64,000 bases of DNA, taken from positions 41,111,831 through 41,175,830 of the forward strand of contig NC_087070.1 of assembly GCF_963678635.1 (NCBI RefSeq), given 5' to 3'. Below the pieces are notes generated by a model. That model was not told where the DNA came from and made no database searches. It saw only the letters and a list, made by a program, of their open reading frames with translations. Below, piece after piece: positions 11,801-23,800 of the stretch. The stretch comes from Symsagittifera roscoffensis. Lineage: Eukaryota > Xenacoelomorpha > Acoela > Convolutidae. Numbering within the stretch: the first letter of the stretch is position 1; every line of letters starts with the position of its first letter. Made by a program: the position numbers and the translations under genes.

Positions 11801-14800
11801 GAGCAATTTAAGAACTGACAACTTTTAACTGGCACAGATACTTCTGGTCATGCTAAAATTTTTTCTCAAGATTTTTTATATCTCAAATGTGAGAGAAGGG
11901 AGTTTTCCTACTTTTTTTCTACCATTACAAACCAAAAATGTTTTGTCTAAAACTTCTCCTGTTGTTTAATTGTTCTGTCAATCAACATAGCCCTCCTCTT
12001 CATAATTTAAACATCAATCTAATGACCATAAATGTTTTTATAGAGTTTTTTGTTGCCCAAGTTTTTTATACTATCAGGTTTGTTAAAATTGGATTATTTT
12101 TTTTTTGAAAAGATGTAATTTTTTACTGATCCATGTATTAGACAATCATATAGTTAATCAGGCTTTGCGTAGGTTTTAAAAATTTTAAATTTTTTTTTGG
12201 ATATAAAAAAAATAACAATTTTGACATTTTTGTTTTGATTTTTTCAAATTGTTTCTTTTAATAGACATTTGCAGAACTTGAGCTTTACAAAAACTGATCA
12301 TCGTTTTGTTCTTAGAAAAAGTTTCGATATTGTTTATGTTCAATTTTAATATTGTCACCAAGTTGTCACCAATTTTTTGTCACCAATAAGTTGTCACCAA
12401 TTTTTTGGGTCATTCAGTGAAAGTGAAATTTTTCAATATAGTCAATAGCATCCCTGAGTTTGTTTTCGATTATTTCCGTTAAAAAACTGCAAAAAAAAAC
12501 CTTACTAAGTTGGCTTCCATTTTTTGCTTTGTTTTGCTTCTTCCCCATTTTTAATATACTGAAAAGTTCAACCATGCCGTGCAAAATTCTTGTGTTTCCC
12601 ACAATACAAAAAAAAACAATTTTTTTTCCTACTCAACCGAGTAGGGAGATTAGAGCAACAAACAATTTTGAATACACAGTTTGAGTTTTGTATAGATAGC
12701 AGAAAGTAAAAAGTTTTTGAGGACCAAGTTTTTTTGCTGGGTGACTTTCAAATAGGTCTGTCGATGTAATAAAAGAAAGATTCGTTTTTTTTACATATGC
12801 ATCCGTGCTCTAATCTGTTAGTTATTGCTCCCAACAAAAGACATTGTTTTCTTCAACTTAAATTGTAGATATCAGAGTTATTTCATTGAAAAATCCCAGT
12901 TCTTTTTTTCTGCCAACGTTCACTTGTTTTACTCAAAATTGATTTTTTCTTAATTGATAATTTATTCCTGATCAAACGACAAGAGTTACCTTGTTATAGT
13001 TTTTAAGTAGATAGCTCAAGCATGAAGTACTGTCGAAAACGATTGAGTAGTTTCTGTTTTTCGGCGTTTTAGAATATTACATTGATTTATTAAGTTTCTT
13101 TATTGAAAATCAAAGTAAACTAAACAAAATTTCTCATATTAGATAAACTCCCTGACTGCTTCGATCGGTCTTTTATGTGCATGGAGTAGAGTTGGACTTA
13201 TAATTGACAAAAAAATTTTTTTTTTGAAAATCAATCCCTAAAAGCTCTCTAAAGTACAAAGTTACATTATTATCATATAGTAGCATTTTAATTAGAGCAG
13301 CTAGCATACTTTAATCCAATTTATCAGTTTGGATTGATTTTTGAGCCGGGTTAAATCGCTGCTCACGCGGTAATAGCACAAAACATAACGCAACAAATTG
13401 TGGGGTAATTTTTCCACAATTCGTAAGTTTTAAGCCCTCATAACTTTACCCCACACACGCTAAGGTAATCTGCAAAGGGATGTATTCAGCGTCTTGGGTC
13501 CCTAATAAGACGACTAAATGACTCCCCTCATTGTTCCCACTTTCGAGTCGAAAGTAACGGAATATTTGTGCTTGGGCTGGGATTACACCCTTCAAAAGGT
13601 ATTGTTGTTTTGAGCTCAAATTCGAAAAGATATTTCACCTGTGATCATTTATGAGGGTTTAAAGATTGCCATTTTGGCCAATTTGGGACAATTAACGCGG
13701 GATATATTTCGCGCTATTAACGCGGAAGCGGAGAGTCAATCCGTCTTAGAAATCGTTCCAATTTGGTTGAAAGAAGCTTATTTGCCATAATTGTTTTGTT
13801 ACAAGGAACGGAATTTATTCTTTTGTACTTTATATGGCGTATGGGGGGATATTTTTTATTTAAAAAATTAAAATTTTAGAATTTTTTTTTTCATTTTGTT
13901 TTATTTCATTAAATTTTTTATGTTATTACTGCTCCATAAACCTTAAAAGGCAGTCGGAACAGTCAGGGCTTCGCCCTGATACGAGCAGTCTTGTTTCAAT
14001 TTGGAACACTTTATTGCGCGGCTTACACGTGTTATAAGAACGCATTATATTGCGCGTTAGTTATCCCAAGTTGGCCAAACTAGCAATTTTCAAAAGCATA
14101 TAACCTTACGAAAAAAGATCACAGATGAAATATCTTCTAAATTTTGAGCTCAGAAGAAAAAAATTCGTTGGATATTGCAAAAAGTTCTGCCGAAAACGGC
14201 TTGTTAAAAAGTCGAAATTAGCCTGGAGAAAAAAAATCACCCAGAGCACAAACATTTCGTCATTTTCTTCAAAATCGGAACAATTATGTGCTTTCAATGT
14301 TTTCAAGCTATCACAATTTTAGGACTAAACACTGATTTTGTATACTGTTTTGTTTGGACTAAACAATACAAAGAAGAACAAGACTGCTCGGATCAGGGCG
14401 AAGCCCTGAATGTTCCGTCTGCCTTTTAAGGTTTATGGAGCAGTAATAACTTTAAAAAAATTAATTAAAATAAAATGAAAAGATTTTTTTTTTAATTTGA
14501 AATTTTTTATGAAAATCATCCCCCCACACGCCATATAAAGTACAAAAGGATAGATTTCGTTCCTTTAAACAAACCAATTATGGCAAATAAGCTTTTTTCA
14601 ACCAATTTGGAACGATTTCTTAGACGGATTAAATCTCCGCTTACGCGTTAATAGCTCGAATTATATCGCGCGTTAATTGTCCCAAATTGGTCAAAATGGC
14701 CAAAATGCAACCTTTAAACCCTCATAAATCTACGAAAAATGATCACAGGTGAAATATCTTTTCAAATTTAAGCTCAGGACAACAATACCTTTTGAATGAT

Positions 14801-17800
14801 ATAAAAAAAATTCCGTCAAAAATGGCTAGTGAAAAATTCGAAATTTGTCTGAAGAAAAAAAAACCCACCCCGAGCACAAATATTCCGTTACTTTCGTATC
14901 GAAAGTCGGAACAAAAAAATACCAGCTCGGAGAGGAATAAGAACAAGAAAAAATCCGAACGTTCTACAGCACTCTGTTAAGAAAATGATGTCTCATTTTA
15001 ATTATAACTTTAGAAACATAGAAAATTCATGAGCAAATAAAGTATATTAGTTGGATCAGATAAGAAACTACAGAATATACGAAAGCGAAACACTCGGTGA
15101 AGATCAGTGTGAAACACACCTGAATAAAACTAGTTAATAGATTAAAGCTATATCTCATTTTGACAGCTTTCTCATCCCGCCTTAGTATAACAAATGTAAA
15201 TGTTTTCAGGCTCATTTGGGATTCATGACTGTTAGGTTAATAGCATTTGTAATCAATGAAGAACTAAGCGAAGAGATTGGAACACAGAGGCGATGCGTAG
15301 CTTCGCATCACTTGCGATACACCACAAACATTAGAAAAACAACTTGAGTCGAATTTTTTTTTAAATGGGGAAAAAACTAGGCGAACCAAAATTTTCGTAG
15401 ATCTCGATAAAAAACAACTAGGGGCCCAGCTAAAGCTGGCGGTACGTGCTTAATTTTGAATGAATTTGCTAACTGATGCAGCACGAAAATTGTGATTTCA
15501 AAAACTGGACTTTGCCCAAAACCGTAATGGTTTCTCAAGAAAAAAATTGAGAAGTATAAAGTTTTGAGATAATCAATTTTCCCAAGAAGATATCATTTCT
15601 CCTACAAAAAATTAAAAGTCGACGCTTCTGCAGGATCAATTACCATTTTGGCCAATTTGGGACAATTAACGCGGGATATATTTCGCGCTATTAACGCGGA
15701 AGCGGAGAGTCAATCCGTCTTAGAAATCGTTCCAATTTGGTTGAAAGAAGCTTATTTGCCATAATTGTTTTGTTACAAGGAACGGAATTTATTCTTTTGT
15801 ACTTTATATGGCGTATGGGGGGATATTTTTTATTTAAAAAATTAAAATTTTAGAATTTTTTTTTTCATTTTGTTTTATTTCATTAAATTTTTTATGTTAT
15901 TACTGCTCCATAAACCTTAAAAGGCAGTCGGAACAGTCAGGGCTTCGCCCTGATACGAGCAGTCTTGTTTCAATTTGGAACACTTTATTGCGCGGCTTAC
16001 ACGTGTTATAAGAACGCATTATATTGCGCGTTAGTTATCCCAAGTTGGCCAAACTAGCAATTTTCAAAAGCATATAACCTTACGAAAAAAGATCACAGAT
16101 GAAATATCTTCTAAATTTTGAGCTCAGAAGAAAAAAATTCGTTGGATATTGCAAAAAGTTCTGCCGAAAACGGCTTGTTAAAAAGTCGAAATTAGCCTGG
16201 AGAAAAAAAATCACCCAGAGCACAAACATTTCGTCATTTTCTTCAAAATCGGAACAATTATGTGCTTTCAATGTTTTCAAGCTATCACAATTTTAGGACT
16301 AAACACTGATTTTGTATACTGTTTTGTTTGGACTAAACAATACAAAGAAGAACAAGACTGCTCGGATCAGGGCGAAGCCCTGAATGTTCCGTCTGCCTTT
16401 TAAGGTTTATGGAGCAGTAATAACTTTAAAAAAATTAATTAAAATAAAATGAAAAGATTTTTTTTTTAATTTGAAATTTTTTATGAAAATCATCCCCCCA
16501 CACGCCATATAAAGTACAAAAGGATAGATTTCGTTCCTTTAAACAAACCAATTATGGCAAATAAGCTTTTTTCAACCAATTTGGAACGATTTCTTAGACG
16601 GATTAAATCTCCGCTTACGCGTTAATAGCTCGAATTATATCGCGCGTTAATTGTCCCAAATTGGTCAAAATGGCCAAAATGCAACCTTTAAACCCTCATA
16701 AATCTACGAAAAATGATCACAGGTGAAATATCTTTTCAAATTTAAGCTCAGGACAACAATACCTTTTGAATGATATAAAAAAAATTCCGTCAAAAATGGC
16801 TAGTGAAAAATTCGAAATTTGTCTGAAGAAAAAAAAAACCCACCCCGAGCACAAATATTCCGTTACTTTCGTATCGAAAGTCGGAACAATAAAAAATTCT
16901 TTATGCAACACAAAGGAATAAAAATTTAATCCGTCAAATCTAGACGTTTGGCGTGGGGAAATAAATAAACTATAAAGCGAACCCGATCTGTAGTCAATAT
17001 AATCAAGTGTGTGCTTTCGATATCTTCAATTAAACTGAAACGCGAATAGACGATATAAAAAAGAACTCTGATTACAAAGCCAGCAACGAGGCTTAATAAG
17101 CCATAGTCTTCTAATTTTTACATCATCTGAACTTGTATATTCTTCTAAACCTGTATATTCAAAGTCAACCATAAAAGAAATTCTCTTCAATGTGTTCTGC
17201 TGCGCTGGTATAACTATTTTTCAAAATACCAATTATGCGTTCAATGGTCTTCAAAACGTGTCGCGTTTCGGTGGTACAGTCACATCAAAATAAAACATTT
17301 AAGAGTTATGGATTTGGGTGGTAAAATAGTTCGTCCGGTGATCTTAATAGATTTGTTCAGTCTGTCCTAGCGCATCCTTTACGACTAAAATTGAACAGAG
17401 ATTTCACACACACTCGACCTCGTTTCTCTTTCGACATAGGCCTCCGGTTCGATTCTATCTCGGCTCCTGTTGTTTTCGGGTGACGCCGTCTTTTGATAAT
17501 TGCGATCAACCTCTGGACTATTGGAAAGCGCCGGAGTTTGAATGGGTATCCGACGAGTATTTGTTCTTCTTTAAGGTTATCTATGTTTTGTTTCTGCTTC
17601 TCTGATGTTGCGTCGTAAAGTGAGTCCTAAAACACAAACAATCAATCAATTTTTTTTTGTTAGTATTTCTCTGATTTACCTGTTCGAAAGGCTGATTTAT
17701 CTGTTTGAGTGCTGATTTACCGGTTTGATTTGTTATTTAGAAAATGTTTATTTTTCTACAATTATTTAAAAGCTCTTCCAAAATCATTCTGCGGAATTAT

Positions 17801-20800
17801 GCACAAAATTGTTTTTTTTTTCGTTTGAAAGCTATTTTAATGACCTTACCACCTGTAAAGCTATAATCTTTTGAATTCTGAACCATTTGCAATAATCTAC
17901 TACAGTCTTGATTTATTTTATCCGGACAAAACGAACAAAAATGAAACTTCAAACGCGTTTTTCTCAAATTGAGTTAAGATTAGACAAAAAAAGATAAGGT
18001 CGAATTTTCCAAAGTATTATGGTGCAAATTATATTGCTAAATTTGGAACCAAGATTTTACCCCAAAAACAGGTCATTTTCATTTTTTTTTAGTTAACCAA
18101 GAATTATACTAAAGCTGCAAAGTCAATTGCTACATGAAAGTGAGCCTCCTAATTTGGCCAAGCTTTATCAAAAATCTAAAAGGGTAAAATCTCTAAAAAA
18201 TCTATAAAAGAGAACATATTTTTTGCTTGATAACCAAAAAAAGTCATTTTTGATAATTAAAACTAAAATTATTTTTTTAAAAAAAGAATTTAACATTCTG
18301 CCCAAATTTTACAGAGATTACAGTCTTCTAGGTATTTGTTGGGCTGTAAGAGACTCACTTTTATATAACTTGCTCATCAATTAACCTTCTAGCTTCATTT
18401 TAATTCTTAATTATCGAAATAAAAATCGAAATAAAAATCAAAATTTCCACAAAATAGTTAGCACCATTAAAGTTTTGGTAAAACTCTAAACGACTCCTTC
18501 ATGTTTTTTGTCTTATCTTAACTCAATTTGAGAAAAAAGTTCGAATTTTCAAGTTTTGTTCGTTCTGTCCGGATAGTTTAAATCAGCACTCTATTTCTGT
18601 TAATACAGTCGAACCAGCTACTTTCTGTCAAGAAAAAAAAGATTGTATCAAAACTGAAAAGTGAATGATACTTCCTTTTCGGAATTTTTTCCAAAGTGTT
18701 TGAATAACGAATTACTAAGCGCCCAATAAATGAACACAGAATCTCTAAATTGTCGAAAAAGTTTATAGATTCAATATGAGATTCATATAGTTGAAAATTT
18801 TTAAGGTGGGTTTTCAGTTAGGTAGCAAAAAGACAAATTATCAAACAAGAATATACGAAACTGAAAACTGCACCCAATAGTAAAAGTTACGCTAATGTGA
18901 ACGTTCATGGGTTTTTTTGAAAAAAAATTTCTTTTTAATAAGTCCACCAACTTGATTTTCAGAGCTCTCGTGATTTTTTGAGAGACAATAATGACCTTAT
19001 TATAATAAAATTTTCTGCACCGCAGGCAATTTTTTGAAACAAGTTTTGAAGTTTTAAATGTAAAAAACGCCTGTTTTTTGGCGCGAGCTACTTTCAAAAC
19101 TATATTTTTGGCGACAAATGTGCCTTTAGAAGAGTTTTAGGGTAGTCGAAATACGAAGTCGTAAAATAGTACCAAGAGGTACAACTTTTGGTTGGCGAGA
19201 CGTTGAAAGAAGATAAGGCCGACTAGAAACATATTTCCATAAAAACCATAAGAATGACATAAATTTTGGCCCGCTGAGATCATAAAAAATTGTAAAAAAT
19301 GGAGCGAATAATTAGTGGAGTTTTTGTTTAAATTTAGAACTGTTTTAGAGCGATTCCAGAAAAAAAAAATATATATTTTTTTCAATAAATCTTATAATTT
19401 CACTAAAGGAAAAATTAAATCTTCTAGAAAAAAATAATACAAGCAAACAAATCCGCAGACATTTTTCCGGCCCACTTCCAGCGGTTGGAACAGTAAAAAT
19501 GTGTTGTTGTTTTGACTTTTGTTGAGTGATTTTTCACGGCCAAAGTTCATGATGACTAGTGCAGTAGGGGACGAGAAAAATGGCTGTTTGTGGATTTCAG
19601 AAACTTGCAATTTTTGTTGGTTTCATACTTTCAATCAATGCAATTTTTGCTAGAAATTATCAGAGAGGGACTCTTTAGATAATGTGATGTCAAATACACA
19701 GTATAAGAAGTGTTTTTTGATAGAAAAGCAGGAAAATTTTGAAAAAGGGCAGTTAAATGTGTAAAATTACATCCGTCTCTTCCCTCCCCCTCCAAAAACC
19801 TTATATATGTGACCATTTGAAAGTTTTTCAATTCATTTTTTGATTTTTGTTTGAAAAAAGTCTTCATGTTTGAATAGATGACTCTTTGAATGACTGAAAC
19901 CTCAACTTACCTGCTGGTTTTCCTGATTATATGAAATTGTAGTTCTGAGGAGGAAAAAGACAATCGATAAAACTAAAACTTGGTGTCTCATTTCGCCCCT
20001 AGTTTTTTTCTTTATGCCCGACTACTCATTCAGAGGTTAATAAAATACAAATTGACTAGCTCAGCATAGATTACAAGAAATTATGTTTTCAGGAGAGTTT
20101 ATTGGGCAATTAATTGGCAAAGCTAGATGGGGAAATAATGGCGGGTGAAAAATTATGTATGATGATGTTTTTTCAGGGCAGATGTGATTTATTGCTTTTG
20201 TTTGTTTAAATGATTAATCGCTACGTGACGCCGTTGGAAAAATTAGCATAGATGAAGTTTTGGCGTCACAAATGACGAATGCGATGTTTTTGGGTTTAGA
20301 TTATAGATTAAAATAATCGCCTGTCAGTCAAATGTAAATATAGCATAAAAGAATAAGCGGTCACCATAAATAGATTTGTCCATGGTTAAATGCTTTTTAA
20401 CAATAGGTGCGATAGATATTATAATCTCAATGATTTTTTGAACCTTTTGTGCTTCTTGAAGTTGATTTTGACCCAAGTTAAAATGGCTGTCTGGGTTCCC
20501 TTTTCCGGATTTGGTTACTCTTACCGTGCCGGAAACAAAAGGTACCGCAACAAATCGTTACAAAAGAAATCAAGAGAAGATTGAAAATCTATTTATAACC
20601 GTAGAATTTCGGTTTAAGGTCGCCGGTTGACACGACACAACTGCACGCCGGTTTTAGTGCGAAGTGTCGCATTCTGAAAGCAAAGCACCCGCAAACGTCT
20701 TCTAGTGTCATTCCTTTAAAAGAGAGCAAATTATAAGTACTGACGATCGGGTAGTCAGCCCGGGTTGAGGGCAGCAATTTAAAGAAACACTCTTTTCAAA

Positions 20801-23800
20801 ATCCTGCTGTCGAATTGCCTTTTCAGACTAAAGTTTTTATGCGTGCAGCGAGATTTCAAACACTTCTAAGAAAGCTTGTACAGACCTGAATTGGTATAGT
20901 AAAAAAGCCCGTTTAGTCATGATTGAATATTTCAAACTCAATAAAATTTTCTCGGTGTCGATAAAAAATTTTTTTCCAGCTTGATTCAACCTAGAGCTGT
21001 GACTGAACCTAGAAATATGCAAACCTCAAAATTTAAAAAAATTGACAACGCAACACGCATTCTGTTTCTTATTTTTGCGAGTGGAGAAATTACAAAAAGG
21101 TTCTCATCATTTGATGGAGGAACAACCAAAAATAACCCGTATTGGTCAAATTTTGAGACCCCATAAATTATGAAAAAGAAATCACAGATTAGTATCTTTG
21201 TTTGGACTCGGCAACTAAAATGTGCTACCAAAAATTAAAATCTAGTTTTTATCTGTAGTACATTTGATAATTTAGACCAATCAGCGAAGCTGTAACATAG
21301 TTCTAACTGTGAAAATATTTAAAATCAACTTCTGTGAAAACAAAGTTTTGATGTTTTAGTTATAACCAAATTCGTTCCTAGTTTATGGAGTTTCACCAAT
21401 AACTATTGTTCCGACTTTCGTAACGAAAGTAAAAAGAAAATTTGTGCTCGGGGTGGGCTTTTTTCTTCAGACAAATTTCTACTTTTTAACTAGCCATTTT
21501 TGACACAAAATTTTTATATCATTCGAAGAGAATTGTTGTCTTGAGCTTAAAAAAGATATTTCACCAGTAATCATTTTTCGTAAAATTATGGGGGTTTAAA
21601 GATTGCCATTGTGGCCAATTTGCGACAATTAACGCGCGACATAAATTGCGCTATTATTGCGTAAGCGGAGATTAAATCAGTTTTAGAAACTGTTCCAAAT
21701 TGATTGAAGTAATCCTTTTTGCCATAACTGATGCGTTACTAGGAGCGAAATCTATCACTTTGTTTTTTTATTGCGTGTGGGGGTGATTTTTACAAAAAAA
21801 CATCTCAAAATAAAAAAAATTTATTTTGATGATATTTAATTTTTTCATGTTATAACTGCTCCATAGAGCTTAAAAAGCCGTCGGAACATTCTTAAAGCAG
21901 ACAACATTCATGTTAAAGCAGACAAATACTGTGTTAACCAATCGGAATCGAGATGAGAAAGCAAACTTAAGAACTAAATTATAATTCAATTTTAATTTCT
22001 CTTTTGTCTCAATTCTTATTAGTTAATATAGTATTTGTCTGCTTACTGACGAGTATGAATACGCCGTTGGCTAAATACTGCTTTGTAACCTAAATTTTGT
22101 TATATTTTTTGAAGGTTTCGAATCGCTGGTCTGTTGTAAAATTTTGCGCGTAAATTGCCATTCGATTTACTTCACTCCTTGTAAAAAAACGTTTGGTTCG
22201 AACCAATTGATGGCTCTAAAAAAGCTGTGTAGTAACTTTTAAAATTTGGCAAACTAGTGTAAAATGAAGCTTCGTTATTCTCTATCCTACGAGACCAATC
22301 GATAGACAGTTAGATGGGTGCTAGGTAAATTAGACGACAAAATTTAAAACAACATGAAATCAGACCAAAAATTAATAGTTAGAACTTTTAAATTGAACTT
22401 TTCGAAACGAAGCGAAATATTAAATTTCTTAGAAAAAAAAATTGGAAATTTTTTGTGTCTTAAAATCCATCAAAAAAATTGTTGTCGTCTTAACAACTGT
22501 CGTTTTTTTTTTGCGGGATACCGTGCAGTTTTCATTGTAGTTTCAAGTGCCGTTGATAAACTCTTGTAGATTTTAAAAATTACTTTTAAATTACTAACTT
22601 TTTTTTTCAAAATTTTTTTTTTGCATAAATCAATTTAGCTCATGTTTTGTCGGTTTTGTGAACTTATTTTGCTTAGATTTAGGAATTAAAAAATTGATTG
22701 TTACTGTTTTGAATAAATCAAGTTGGTCGGTAGTATAAAAATTAGAAGTTCAAACTTTTTAATCGCTCAAAATTGTTTTGATGACAGCATTTTTATTTGG
22801 CATTTTTTCTCTTCGGATCAATTGCCGTCTAACCACGTGTTGTTGGCTTAAAAATACGAAAAGCTCGCTTAATAATAGTGGTTGTATTTCTCGTCTGTTT
22901 TTCTTGGCTCAAAATTTTTTTATTTCCAAAAAAATTATTTCGTTTTTCAATTATTGTTCCGCCCATTAAGAATGGGGAGGAACTTTGTATTCGGGTATGT
23001 TTTATTTTTTTTTCTTCATTTTGTTTTCCAAGCAAAATCCGCCCTGATAAATAATTATCGGAGAGAGTTCATTGGTACATCATATTTAACCCCTTTCAAT
23101 CGTGATTCGAATGACATAAAAAGTTTTCCAAAAAAGCAGTGTCGAGAAAAACCTGCTTAAAAATTTTGATTTTTCATTCAACTTTGAGCATATTGAGTAA
23201 CGTTCCTTATATAAAAATTCACTATATTCAAAATAGTTTTAGGCTCACCAAACTTGATTTTACCAAAAAAAAATTAAATAAGAAAAAAATTCAAAAAAAA
23301 TTTATTAATTTTTTTGTTCATTTTTTGTTTGGTTGTTTTTTTTTTGCGAAAAGAAAGTTTTTCAATCATGCCTAATTCATTAATTATCTACGCGATCGTT
23401 TAGTTCTTGAATAGCACCACCCACTAAAAACTGCACTTAAATTATGAAAATAAAAAAAGTGTTCTATTTTCTTAAGAATATGGTCGGAATATTCTGTGCT
23501 ATCCGCATATTCAACCGCATATCCTTGTTTTTTTTCGATGCTAGTATTTCGATCTCACTGTCTATTTGGTAACTTGCAATACTACGCTTTCGTTGTGGTG
23601 CAATTGATGCAAATCTCCGCTTAGCCTCGGTGTTTAATTTGTAAACCATGAGTAAATTGTTCGCTCCTTGATGAAATGATCATGATATATTTTTTATGTT
23701 TACAGGTTGGGAGTCGTCGTGTGATTGTGTTTGGGGCCATGATCATGGTCCTGGTCGGCTGTCTGTCCAAAGTGGGTGCCCTCTTCGCCTCTTTACCAGA

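Larger units (their letters stand above)
13670..15643 (+). repeat. A-family tandem duplication, unit 1
   Basis: This 1974-bp unit holds a forward A-family half (13670-13997), a diverged inverted piece (13998-14382), a full reverse A-family copy (14383-14915) and about 700 bp of other DNA. The first 1.25 kb is repeated at 15644-16890. The lowercase frame at 14106-14306 is identical in both copies but is A-family sequence, not a gene. Confidence 0.8.
7978..23705 (+). other. SLC23 intron 3 (15.7 kb)
   Basis: This is by far the largest intron, swollen by repeats. It holds a TTTGTGTTT low-complexity array near 9.6 kb, two tandem duplications with units near 1.97 kb (9831-13580 and 13670-16890), a mariner-like MITE at 17.9 kb, another A-family copy at 21.4 kb and a short foldback at 21.9 kb. 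Nothing is recognised at 8000-8990, 9150-9600, 16900-17350, 18600-20460, 20800-21400 and 22050-23700, where the DNA is AT-rich with frequent stops in all frames. Confidence 0.7.

Noticed and set aside
13977-13997. Helitron 3' end at the GGGCTTCGCCC hairpin
   Set aside because: The hairpin is not followed by CTRR and no 5' TC end was found in a consistent place.
14106-14306. Identical 65-67-codon frames at 14.1 and 16.1 kb on both strands
   Set aside because: They lie within the duplicated A-family sequence and are copied with it; there are no protein features.
17433-17470. Pol III B box (GGTTCGATTCT)
   Set aside because: No A box at a suitable distance and no pairing stems, so it is probably chance within the GC-raised island.
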